This document shows positions 1-12,600 of a stretch of 64,000 nucleotides of DNA, piece after piece. Under the pieces are notes generated by a model. That model searched no databases. It saw only the letters and a list, made by a program, of their open reading frames with translations, and was not told the DNA's origin. The position numbers and the translations under genes are program-made. The stretch covers positions 372,001 through 436,000 of the forward strand of contig JASANG010002537.1 in the NCBI GenBank assembly GCA_030248215.1, read 5' to 3'. The stretch comes from Enoplolaimus lenunculus. Its lineage: Eukaryota; Nematoda; Enoplea; Enoplida; Thoracostomopsidae. How positions within the stretch are numbered: position 1 is the stretch's first letter; each line of letters opens with the position of its first letter.

Positions 1-2355
1 AATCTTCTCAGACTTCTTTTAAGCTGAATAAAACTCTGTTCTAAACTGAGTAACAACTCTGTGCTGCATGAAACTTCGCATATAGAAATACTGCAAACGC
101 CATCATTTGAAAATATACTTCTGAATGTTTAAAAGTTACCTAAAAATGTAAAAATTTCAAAAAATGTAAATGAGGAAGAAGTCGTACAAGAGCCAATTAA
201 TTTTTTACGAGTGATCTGTAATTTTGCAGGGTGCTTCATATTTTAAATAATTTACAACGGTTCATTTGTATTAATATTTTCGACATTCTATCCCTTATAA
301 CGACATCTTCAGGTCGGCTGCGTTTTGAAATTAAGAATAAATTTTGTACGATGTCGAACCTTTTGATTATAAAATTTAGGGTTTATAAAAATGTAATTTT
401 TTATAAATTTTTTAAAGAAGTTTGAGGAACATTAAGTTGTCAATTTCAATTAAAGTTAAAGTCACCGAAGTTCAATGTGTGAACAGTGGGGTTTTTTACT
501 TCAGTTTTTAAATAATATTCATGAGTTTTTGAATTTTTGATGTTTTCTATATATATCAAATATACTCATTTCATTATAATATATGAAGAAATTAGAGCAA
601 ACTAACGAAAATATATATAGACCACAGAGTTTGTCTTAAGATTTTTTCATTGGTAGATCACAGGTGTCTTCTTGACAAATAAAAATTAAAAATTGCATGC
701 GGAACTTACGCAATCCTAACCTTTAAGTTTTACATTCTTCAGCCGTTATCAAACTGCTAAAATGTGCTGTCCAACTGCAAACGTAAAAATAAGGTTGCAC
801 GCAACTCAAAACAAAGCCTTAGGGCCGTAACAGTGGTATGAGCATATTACTAATTCTAAGCCTAAGCGTAAGACTAAGACCGTTTCATTTAGCTATTTGG
901 CTTGAAACAGTTTAAAAGCAAAGCTCTAATACTAAAGTGTGGTCAGAATCTATAATTTGCTAGTTAGAATACAAATTCGCTAATACTGAGTACTGATATG
1001 ACATTTGCGCACTCAAATCTAGGCCCATATTCTCAAATTTGTACAGCATCTATCACCAGTTGGTAACAAGTTTTCAAATTTCCGAGCTGTTTCAGTCGCA
1101 AGTCTCAAATTTTGCATAAAAATCGGGAAGTCAAATCAGGAAAATATGATCAATTCCTAAAAGTTCTCCTTTCAATGGTTTAAAAGTACCAAGACTTGTC
1201 TTCAACTGGTGTTACGTGCTACACACATTTGAGAATACGGTCACTAGATACAGCTGCGATAATCCCGAACAATACTGGCTCTTGTACACTTCCCCACCCA
1301 GACTTGGACTTAACCGCACGTGTGCGCTTTAGTTCTCAAACTTAGATCTAGAAAACTAACTAAAAGCCTAAGCCTAAACCATAAAAAGAGCGAAAGATAA
1401 AAACTAGCAGAAATATACTATCGCACTATAGTTATAATTTTTTGTCATTATCAGCAACGGGAGCGTTAATATTTGAAACCATAACTCCAATTGAAATGTC
1501 TCACATTGATCTCACACGGTCAACCATTAATAAATCTAATACTTATCCTACAGCTTCAACATCGGTTACATCTGTCAGGTGGTCAACCGTGGTTAAACTC
1601 GTCGTTGAAAAACTGTCACCCCCAAATTTGTGTTTAGGACTAGTTTCCGAAAAAATAATTCATATTTTATGTTTAAATCGAAATTGAAAATGAACCCGTG
1701 TTAATAAAGGGGCCTGCCTACATAAAAGTGGGGGCTTAGAACTCGGGAAGTTTTAGGTTTAGGCTTGAGCTTAGTATTTAGGCTTATATTTACGCTGACG
1801 CTTAGGCATAGGCTTAGTTTTTAGTAAACCAGATCCCTATTATAAAACGTGTTAAACCGCTCCTCGCTGTATAAAACGATCAAAACGAAATATTTTTGGA
1901 AGGTTATGTTCCGATAAGCAGTATATTCAACTGCGCTAATAAAACAACAATTGCAGCTAAAAATAACGCAAATGCGTGTCCCGACGCGCGTTGCTGAGTG
2001 CTCAGACCATGATTTAATGAATTACTTCTTGACGTATGCGACGGAAATTATATGTCCGCCGAATACGGGGGGAGCGATGGGTGCGCTGCCACCGCACAAA
2101 TTACATCTTCACCCCACAGACCAAAAATGTTCGACAACCTCGAAACAATTTTGTGCTGCGAAAATTAGTCCTACATCCGCAATAAATATTCTTGGCCCCG
2201 GCTATTTACAATTCCAGGGTGTACGGTGGGATGTAAGGAACAAAAAATTAAAAAAATTTGTAAACTTTAAAACAGTTTGTCACGTTTTTCATTCGAGTTG
2301 TTTTTTGAAAAATGTTTAGTCAAATTTGACGGTTGACATAGCCAAACGAGTAATG

Positions 2356-2392
<37 letters not shown>

Positions 2393-2918
2393 TAATAATA
2401 ATGACAATAATAATAATAATAATAACAAAAATAATAATTTCGATAATCATTGTTGAAAAATATTAAAGGTGATTTTTTTCTGTCAAATATTTAAAAATCC
2501 GACAAATCTCAGTTAGGACAAATGAGGTGAAATGATATTTATAATTGTGAATTTTTCGCATCCTCAGGCTTGCGTCCGATATAATGTCGCGTGCAAAAAT
2601 TTGCCGTGCCATCTACGTTTCTGCGTGTAAATAAATATACTTCATCAAAAGTGTGTTTACAGATTTTCGAACAGCATAAATAAATGCTAAATCAAACGGT
2701 TGTTTACCGACTGGAGCGTAAACAAAGGTAAAAAGGGGAATTTATCGTTTCCAATATTTCTGAAAAGACAATATAAATGTTTTCACACGCTTCAGAATAA
2801 CCAATCAAATCACGCTATGCACTATGGAAATAAAACTCTGGCTAAAGTCACTCGTACAAAACGAGTGTCGAAAAAATTGCGAGCGAACCGCACAGGAAGC
2901 TTGAATTTAAAGCTGCTG
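1..2918. other. No gene recognised; AT-rich intergenic DNA
   Basis: I see no exon with recognisable protein similarity here; open frames are short and lack coding character. It holds a decayed family-A fragment (about 820-892, several CTAAGCC-like units after GGGCCGTAACAG), scattered TTAGGC-like words around 1750-1820, and an (ATA)n microsatellite near 2350-2441. Confidence 0.5.
2351..2441. repeat. (ATA/AAT)n microsatellite
   Basis: About 90 bases of near-perfect AAT/ATA trinucleotide with a few C and G interruptions. No coding meaning. Confidence 0.95.
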
Positions 2919-4357
2919 TAGGGTAAACTTGCCTAATATGGACAATTTTAACATAGCTCTATCTAAACAATATTGTTGAGCTTTGGGTGTATGGACACTT
3001 TATCAATTTTATATGGACATTGCACTGATTATATGGACACTAGCTAATTTGCACTCAAGCATCACTGAACGCATAGGCTAATTTATTTCCACGTAAAACA
3101 TAACATCGTCTATAACACGTTTACATCATCTCGCACTCAATATGATAGATAATCAGGGTGTAACCGGATATCCGCTTCCGTTTCCGGTAAAAAATCAGTG
3201 TCCGTGTCCGTTATGGAAATACTGAAAATTAATTTAGTTATTTTTTGCAGATTTTCAGCAGCAGTCGCATGCGCATCGATAAAACAAACTATCTGAAACT
3301 GAAACCCAATTCAATCTACCACTAAAACTTTAACCAGAAAGCCAACAAATTTTATATTAGACCTTATTTTTGGGAGCAAGATTAATTTATCATATCTAAA
3401 ACAAGATATTTCAACCAGTAATGACATTATTTAAAATGCCATGGGTAAGGTTTTGAGTTTCTCCATTCACCGCACTCTAGGTTGCGAAATTATATTTGAT
3501 ATAAAATATAACCCGGTCGTATTTGATGCAAATAATGATGCCAAAACGCTTTTTACTGCTAGTATAAATTCACAAACGCAATCCTTAAATTCCGACAATT
3601 TTCTTTATGAATTCAACGCAGTCAACTACATCGACGATAAAACGCAGTAATTGCATCCCGGTGTACCTAAATAATGTTCTGATGCTTTCCTCGTGCCGAA
3701 TGTTATGTCTGCTGTATAACTGCAGTAAAATAAAAAAATTCGGCGAACGTTTAGGCTTAGTTTCCGATTCCGTTTCCGTTATTTTGATCACTATCCGTTT
3801 CCGTCATTTTTGGTACTATAGGTCCTAAAATTATTCCCGCTGACATGAAATCCTGACTGCACCCCTGCCAAAAATTGCACATTTGACTGTAACTGACTCA
3901 TTATTGTTGGAATACAACATTTACAGAAGAAAACACCTCGCGTCGGTGTTCCACAATCCTCGTGAACACAATTGTGTTACACTCCATACACCACACCTAT
4001 TCCGTGGCAATTGTTTCAGAGTTAAAATGAGCCTTTACACGAGCTTGCCAACGAGATAAAAATCTGTTATATAGAGCACGGTTTATACTTCGATATTTAA
4101 GACTAAGCGTTAGCCAAATGTCAGAAAGTCTTAGCATAGTTTTAAGTTTTATAGCGTTTAAGCGCTATAAAGTGACATCATTTTGCACTAGCTAGTGTAA
4201 TCGCCGTGTAACTCGATGTGTAAAGAGTGCTCTACCAGAGCTATGTGTCCATATAAAAATCATAGCAATATATCGTTATTTACACGTTGAAAATTATGCT
4301 CGTTTGTTAGATGTGTCCATACAACACACGTGTCCATAATAGGCAAGTTTACCCTAA
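2919..4357. mobile_element. 1.4-kb TIR DNA element
   Basis: The ends are matching inverted repeats: TAGGGTAAACTTGCCTA at the left and its reverse complement at the right, extending to about 26 bp with one mismatch that I can see. Both ends continue into copies of an ATGGACA word. If the outer TA is the target duplication, the element begins GGGTAAAC. No transposase is visible. A second element (3154-3867) appears to sit inside it. Confidence 0.8.
3154..3867. mobile_element. Nested element with CAGGGTG/CACCCCTG ends
   Basis: It starts CAGGGTGTAACCGGATA and ends GACTGCACCCCTG, with interior runs of TTTCCGTTTCCG-like text at both ends. A shorter relative lies in astacin intron 1 (35219-35528, ending GGTTACACCCTG). 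The ends are hAT-like. I could not find a matching 8-bp flanking duplication, so the borders are approximate. Confidence 0.5.
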
Positions 4358-4858
4358 ACGTAAATGTGAAATTTCAGTTTTGCTTCGGTTCAGAGATGTG
4401 ATCAAATCGCTGGATCGCCCCTGTTCTTGTGGTGCGTGTAGAGCTATAGATCAAACCTCGTGAGCGGAGCTATTATGAAACGTGACGTAACGTAGTATTA
4501 AATCTGTGTGCAACAGTGGCAAGAAAGACATTTTTTGTTAGTGTGATTGGAGGTGTACACCCCAAACTCCGCCTTGGTCCGCGCATGTCTGATGTTCTGT
4601 TCTCATAGACAGTTGATCTTACGTTTTCTACCGTGGGTCACAGTTGCAGTCTGCAGAAACCACCTCGAACGAATTTTATGTTTTATTTTGGACAACATAT
4701 GTGGGGTTCATGTTGTAGCCGAGGCAGCATGGGACAAGTTTTGGTCCTGTTAGACTATTGGGTAAAATATGTCTGCTTATAAACCCCATATCATATTTAA
4801 AAAGTCGATGTGTCCTATTCTACTATCATCATGTGCAAGTCACTTTTTGTTCTTCAAT

Positions 4859-5264
4859 GTCATATGATATTATGCTGTATAAATATCATATGATACGTTT
4901 TTAATTGTTTACATACTTGATGTAACATAACGAAATTGTTCTGTCGAATATTATATGATACTAGTGTTTGAAATTTGAAATTTGTAGTCTTGACGCTGTT
5001 GTTCTGGGTGATTTTGTGTCGGAAACGAATTTGCCGACGTGTATTTGGTTTTTAAGCACATCTGTGTTTTTGTCTTGTAACATTCGATTCAGTTTCAGCA
5101 CGCTAACATCATACTGTCTCATTGAATATCATATGATATTCGCTGTTTTGGAATGTCATATTACACTCGCATGAATGTATGACAGTATTACGTGACATTC
5201 CGGTTCTTGTATACATTGAAAATCTGAGAGCGGTAGTTTGTAAGTTAATGTCATATGACATTAG
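4859..5264. repeat. Four CATATG palindromic boxes
   Basis: Four near-identical dyads of the type ATRTCATATGAYAT occur near 4860, 4887, 5127 and 5248, with a degenerate fifth at about 4950. They could be subterminal boxes of an element or binding sites. Nothing in the sequence decides which. Confidence 0.5.
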
Positions 5265-5679
5265 AATTTTGCCTGTTCACCCTAAATGACAGCTCGAATT
5301 TTAACATTGACGTCGAATCAACATGGGACAAACTGTGCTCTGGTTGCCACGGTAACAACGTGAATCCCGCATAATTCTTTTATATGTTAAAGCATGTATA
5401 AAATTGAAAAAAACATAGATATAACATAATGTCAAAATACAAATGCACGAAAGTTTTCGCTGAGTTCAAAATATTAATACAATAATCACACAAACTTATC
5501 AGCTGAAACTGTAGATATTTCCGATGGATTTATCCATGCGCTTAATCTGAATTTAAATCAATGTTCTAAGGATAATGAAAAGATTACAGTTCATTAATTA
5601 GACCAAATTCTGTATTTAGTTTCAGATATGTCGGGCACCTCAGCTTTAGATTTTGCAAGGTACGCCATCTAAGCATACA

Positions 5680-5865
5680 GGTCCATGTAAAGATCATCGC
5701 GGAACGTTTTTCTGCGGGAGTGCAATAAAATATTAAGTTTAATCTTTCGACTAATTTTTTGCTTAGTCTTAAGTTTAAGTATACGCTCATTGTTCGGTCT
5801 AGGTTTAGGCTTAGGCTTAGGAACATACTTATACTACTGTTACGGCCCTGTTCTATACATTTGCC
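5680..5865. mobile_element. Family-A TTAGGC MITE
   Basis: Left end GGTCCATGTAAAGATCA, GGAACGTTTTTCTGCGGG, then an AAGTTTAATCTTTCGAC segment, decayed TTAGGC units, and right end CTGTTCTATACATTTGCC. It is the same layout as the better preserved copies at 19042 and 47704. Confidence 0.85.
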
Positions 5866-6643
5866 TGCATAACGGTTTAAATCACCTCCATAAGTCTTAC
5901 TTTAGTAAAAGTATGTGCGCCTCTTTTGCAACACAAAGATCCGGAATATTGTAAAATTTTATCAATAATTGTAAACTATTCTTAATACAAAGGCTTTGCG
6001 AAAACGATCCAATCAGCAATAAAACCGTGTATATAACGTTTCCAAAAACATAGGACAGTATTCAAGCCTTTTTCGGTTTCAGAAAAGGCAACTTTTCTTC
6101 AACTCTGAAAGCATAAAATGATAGTAAGTTTCAAAAATAATTTTGGCATTTTGAATTTTTAGAAATAGCTTCAAGGTAGAGTTTGAACTCCGGCATTTCG
6201 GATGGAAGGTATTTGTTTACTGTCACTTCCCTACAAGATTGATACTCGATTCTGAGATTTTATAGTACGCATAAGCGTAAACTAAGTATGCGGTTCTGAG
6301 TGGCACAAACTTAAATTTACGCTAATGTACACTTACTCTAGAATCTGGTCTCCAAACAAATTTATCACGTTTAGATATATTAAGTTAACGTATATATGAT
6401 TTTAGGACAAAGTTTAAAACTTCAAGCACAGAAACAAATCCATGCATATTAAGGTGTAATTGTAAGGGTTGCGATATACTCTTCACGCCCCGCCACACGC
6501 CGGCGTGCAGAGTGACGTGCAAAGCGGCGTACAGCGGCGCAGCGGAGTTCGTATCGACGCGCACAAGCATCTGGTTCAATAAAGTATAACGCAAACCCTT
6601 AATCTTCGGCCGTCAATCAGTAAAAATGTTAATCAATTACTCC

Positions 6644-9600
6644 TTACTGTTTATGAATTTCGTCAGCTCTACTAATTGCCATTCCGTAGTACTGATCAAT
6701 TGGTTCTTGATATAATTCGTAAATTTTTGGAATTGTAAAAACAGCAATTGTTACTGAAAACAATGTTTAATGCAAATTAGCGAAGCATATAAATAATTTA
6801 TACGAATCGTTTTTTAGTTAAAACTTCGCCAACAAATTAATCTCCCGGCTATTGATATTAAACAGTTTGAGTTTCGACCTAAGCCTAATTGGCTAAGCCT
6901 AATTGGCTAAGCCTAACGTTAAGCTTAAGACTAAGCATAAGTTAAATTGTAAAGCCTAAGTCTAAGCTATGGCAAAAGTTTATTTTATACCAAAAAACTA
7001 AACCAAACTAAGCTGCAAGGTGTACCTAAGAAGATACAAGTATCCGCCGACCGTATAAGATGGATCATGATGCAGAAGTAGCGTCTGACTACACTAATGA
7101 AATAGGATAGATTAGCAGACTGTTTAATCCAAAAAGTATCATGTCATAATTATGCAAATATCAATCATGCATGTATTTTTCTTTAATTTTTTACTACACT
7201 GTCAACATATTGCAGCTTTTATTAATGGTAGTTGTACAAAGTGCTTTGTATACAAGAGTAGAATTCACCTATTGGAAACGCGATGAAATGGCAAAAATTA
7301 CGAAATCTCTTTCTTACTAAATATTAGCAATGTAATTCCAGAAAACCATGCTCCGACGTATGTCAACGCCCATAATAAAACGCCGAACTGAAATATAATG
7401 AGTGAAAGCAGTAAACACAACTTTACAAGTTGTTTAGTCAACTAAATTTATCAGATACTCTGGCAAATCGTTCAAATTATTCAGCTTAAACTTCTACAAT
7501 CCAAATACAATCAAAATCGTCTGGCATCAGTTTGCAACTATTACGGTTAAGTGGACCGAGCTAAACTTAATCCCGTCGTTAAGCAGCACTCAGGGTTAAT
7601 GCTGCCAGCAATTGCAGCAGCAACTTGAGCGTGTGCAAGTTTTGTTTGAACCAATCAGAAACTTTGCCACTGCAAACGATTCACTGTTAATAATGGTAAT
7701 TACGAATTGGGTTCACATGTGCGTGCAATCATGCGACTCGCCTAAATTTATTGCACCTGATTCGGTGCATAGTTCCACTGGAAACTACATCAGTGTAAAC
7801 TTTGTTTGATATTATTTGCACTAAGCTGTAAAGTATTCGTATGGGTCAAGATTCAGCTAAAAATTTATCGTATGTTGCAACACTTGTAGCTACAATTTCT
7901 TCTACGCTCAATTTGGAACGGCAAATTTTTGCTGCAAAAACTGGACTCGCACACGATTTTGGAAATTTATGAATTTATGAGCAATTGTTGTGTCACACTG
8001 AATCTACGACAATTTGTCGCCCGTTAACTTACCGTCCCCAATGAAACCAAGAAATATTTTTGTCTAAAAGTTAAACAAGTTATAAGCCATTCGACGCAGC
8101 TTGCGGAGCTGAGGTGAATGGTGTTGAATTTTCTTTGATCCGACGACTGGCTAACGAGTTATAGTCGAATAACTGGTTTAACGCCGTCCCAAATTGTTGG
8201 CAGTTCGCTAAATGATTTATTTGTTCATAACTTGCTAACCAGACGTCGGATTGTAAAAACATTTAACACCATTCAACTAAAACGACACCACATTTTATTT
8301 ACCTTCATACTGTCGACAATATCCTGTACGAAAAATAATTGTTTGCAACGTTTTAGCACTTTCGAGGCATTGTCACAAAAGCAGTCAACGTGTTTGTCGA
8401 TTTTAGATTTTTCAATACCATATGTAGTGTCTAAGTATTTTCTGAAGTAAAAGTTTTGACTCAATTAGATTGAATTACGACACAGTCGTTCTATCGACTG
8501 AAGTTTTCCTCCTTTAATATTTATATCACTAGTACAGTTGGCTAGCATTTATGCGTTCTCAAACAATTTCTACTGACAAACTAGTCTATCATAAATTTCA
8601 TTAATATTTCTTGCCGTTGAAGTATTTTAATTTAAACAGTGCATTTGTGTACTGATCGTTATAGCCAGCCGGGCAAATGATACACCATGAGTCGGATGGA
8701 GATTGGGTCAGTCAACAAAGTAAATGTTTGTTTTGTAATTACTGTTCTAAACAGTGTTGACACTGGCGGATCAAAGCAGGGGTCTACCCTCTGGCTTAGG
8801 CCCCCCAACAGAGAGAAAATCAAAATTTTGTATTAAGGTTTAGAACTAAAGCAGCGTTCGTCTTCATTCACGCTGCCACAACAACAACAAAAACAAATAC
8901 AACAACAACAGCAGCAACAGCAACAACAACAATAGCAACAACAACAACAACAAGAACAACAACAACAACATCATCATCAAGAACAAGAACAACAAGAACA
9001 ACAACATCAACATCATCATCATCATCATCAACAACAACAACAAAGGCAACAACATCTTGTAGTCACAATCGATTTACTTCCATTTGACACCTCAAAGCTT
9101 CCCATAATTCAGCCCCCGCAACTTACTGAAACGGATTCGCTTCTTCTTGCTTTCGGATAGCGCCAACAACATTACGATACAGACGATAACTGAACGTCAG
9201 AGTAAGAATAACAAGACCCAAATAGGAAAATATTGATACAACAGACGAGCATTTGAGCCAAAACAGTACAAACAGCGTAACGGCAAATATTGGCGCAGTA
9301 CGTTTTGGATCACGCCAGTATATCACGTCCAGAACTAAAATTCAACTTTACACAATCTTTTTCGAATGAAATTATTCAGATTTTGCCCACATTACAAGTA
9401 CAGTCACCACTACCACCATTCTGTACCTGCCTATACGGAAGTTTATTAACCTTAATTAGCTTAACTTTAAACTGCAACAATTCAAGTAAGAAGTCAGTGA
9501 GAATTTAGCGTTCAAGATTAGGTTTGCTAATCAAACCAATCGAGACGTAAATACCTTACAGCGACAAATCCAGAAATGAATTAGGGATGCGAAGTCGCAA

Positions 9601-12600
9601 CCCTTTCGTGATGAAACATTTTTGATACAAATGGTTTTTCCGTAGCTTAAAATTGTGTTTTCGAGCTAAACAGCCAAAAAATATGACGCTGATTCCAGCA
9701 CGGATTCAAAACACTTGCGCATACGGCACAATTTGCGAGCCATCAACTATCGAAACTTTTGCTATACTTTTATAAATCTGTCAGATTTCGAACACCCAAA
9801 GAGAATTATTCCCCACCGGAAAATCCTGCATCGGTCACTGATACGTAGCCTTTGTAACCACATATGAGGTCGTTTGTGAAATTTTTAGCTTCAACCAAAA
9901 CTTTAGTCCCTGCTGATCATTAAAGCTCTGTACGCTATATATCAGCTTCGTTGCTAGCTCTATATTTCGCAGCGGTTAAACTTCAAAGTACAGGTTGGTG
10001 TCTTTGAGAATTAAACGAGAAAAAATTATGCTGCAATTTAAGAGGTAAATCATTGTAAATTGTACAGAGAGCGCCGATTCTTCATAGGGTATGTCGACTG
10101 ATATTTAGTATCTGACAAGTTTTTTTTGCAGAAAATTAATTATTTACATGTGGTGTACATGACTGCAACCAGCTCAAAATGCAAGAGACGCTAAAACTAA
10201 TTTAAAAGATGCACGTTGTTGATTTAGCAAGACATACTGGCGAGAGCCAGGGTACACCGGGACCTCCTGGTCAACCTCTGCTACGAGCCGTTGGCTATAT
10301 TTTGTTAAATTGTAATAAAACATCAGTATTAGCGCATTACAATAAATCAAGGTTCAAAACATTAATAGGTTAAATAGAAATTGACTGTGGCAAAGTTGAT
10401 TTTTTACCTTTAGCGGCGTTTGATCTCACAACGCTTTGAGGATACGTACTGGTCATTTGTCTACTAATTAATAATTAAGCTAAAAATTTGATTAGTTATA
10501 TTAGATGGATTTTAGAGACGTAAAACTCTCAAGTCAATCGCTGACGCGTGTTGCTTTTGAACTTAACTCAGCAATAGAGTTAAGTTTAAAGTTTGCTTAG
10601 ACCAGGGCCGTAAGAACAGTAGAACCATAGTCCTAAGTGTAAGCATAAGTGTGAGAACAAGCCTATATATCTAAGCCGCCTAAGCCTAAGCCTAAGTGTA
10701 AGCGAAAAAGCTTAAACTTACTCCATTGCAGTCCTGCAGCAAAACGTTCCGCTTCTTATCTTTACATGGGTCCCGGTTAGGACTGGAATCTTAGTATTAA
10801 CATAGATTGCTGGCACCACCGAGTCATATGGCAAGCGTAAATACTTTATTAAGATTCACAAAGCTGAGTTTCAATCTCGGTCGGCACACTTATACTTCAT
10901 GTCATGAGAAGCTCAAATATGCAAAAAAATACATTTGGAAAAACCAACTTTGACTTCGTGAAAAAGATTATTAAAAAATCTCTTTTCAAGAATGAAACGT
11001 TCAAAGAAAGCTATTGTGATCAATATTGCAGGTAAGCTATTGAAGTGCAGAAAAACAACAAATATGTACGTAATCAACACCTCATCAAACAACAACTATC
11101 CCCAAAAAACAACAACGGTGAAACCAACGTATTCTTTGCCAGAGCAAAATAATGCGCTGAGTTTGCCATTCTGTTTTTAAGCCCGACACGCCTTGTCTTA
11201 TGCTGCATTCGATGTGGCTACAGCAATGTATACCGAATATCATACCATTAATGTGAGAGAAGAAACAATGAGGTTTATTTTGTTATGTAAAACGCAACAC
11301 CTCGCTAAACTATCGTACTCTTACTTTATCCGAGTGTCGGAATTATGGCTAATCAAAGATATAGTTTGGGTATTTTGCCAATGTATAGCACAAGGGTTTC
11401 CCATTTTCCAAGGTGGAAAAAAGTTAGCGGTTCAGGCGAGGTTCGGAAGCCGGGAAAAGCGTAAACGTTAAACGTAGAAGTTTTCTCTAAGTCTGGTAGC
11501 GTTCCAATGGTTTGGTTGCTTTGTTTGAAACAGAGGGAGGTGTAGTTCGGTTAGGAAAACTGGAAAAGTGGATAATTCAGACACCCCAATATTCCCTAGT
11601 TGAGTAGGGTTTAGCGGTTTAGGTGAGGTTTGGAAGCCAGCCGGGAAAAGCGTAAAAGTTAAACGTAGAAGTTTTCTCTAAGTCTGGTAGGGTTCGAATG
11701 GTTTGGTTGCTTTGTCTGAAAAAGTGGGATGTGTAGTTCGGGTCGGAAAACGGGAAAAGTTAAAAATTCATACCTAGGCATTGACGTTTTCCGGTTTTCC
11801 GAGCAATCTGAGCTTCATACGACCTTTTCTGATCATTTTACTTTAAAAATTAAATTAGAAATATTCTATTTTCGGAGGTCCTTTAGGTCCGTTTCATATT
11901 GGAATAAAAAAATTTCCTAAAAATTCGTAAATTAATGCGACATTCGACACTGCTTGGTTTTCCGAATTAAATGGTGCTCAATTTATCACAACTTGACCAT
12001 TAGCTCAGGAGGTATCGTCGAATAACTGTTTCGGCAATCAACCAACGGTTCGGCAAGGCGACAAATGAGTTAATAAATCATACGATAAGGAAAGAGAAAC
12101 TCAAATACGATGTAAAACTGACTGTTTTCATCGCCACTCCTAACATTTAGGGGGCATGTATTCCATTCATCACTAGAAGCTTTTACAACTAAGATCACGA
12201 GAAGGCTAAATAAAGCGCTAACCATAGCTTTTAGCTAAAATTACAAAAAATGTATACGTGTGTTATTGGTACAATCGCTCGAGTTACGCGCATTATTAAT
12301 AAACAGACAAAGCTGCGATCAAAGCAACCAAATTCACCAGAACTAACAGATTTGTGAGGCACGAGAACAACACTACCCCAGCTACATACGCAGTATTTCA
12401 TTTCGAGAGGGTATAACTTCTAGTAATGATTTATATTGCGACCATAATCGAGTGAAAGATGATTTCTCGTCAGGAGTAGAGGTTTATTCACAAATTGAAA
12501 TAAGCATGATTTTTAATGAACCATTACTAAATTCGTAGGAGGGTGTAAGTCCCTTTCAACCTTTTTCACTATGTACCCGTGCAGTACCAACACGCCTCGG

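Larger units (their letters stand above)
4358..6643. other. Intergenic, 3' side of the reticulon gene
   Basis: No convincing exon. It contains a cluster of CATATG-centred palindromes (4859-5264), one family-A MITE (5680-5865) and otherwise unremarkable AT-rich DNA. The reticulon 3' UTR must lie in the right-hand part; its end is not visible. Confidence 0.5.

Noticed and set aside
8864-9055. Minus-strand frame of almost pure Leu and Met
   Set aside because: It is a translation of the CAA/CAT microsatellite in a reticulon intron.
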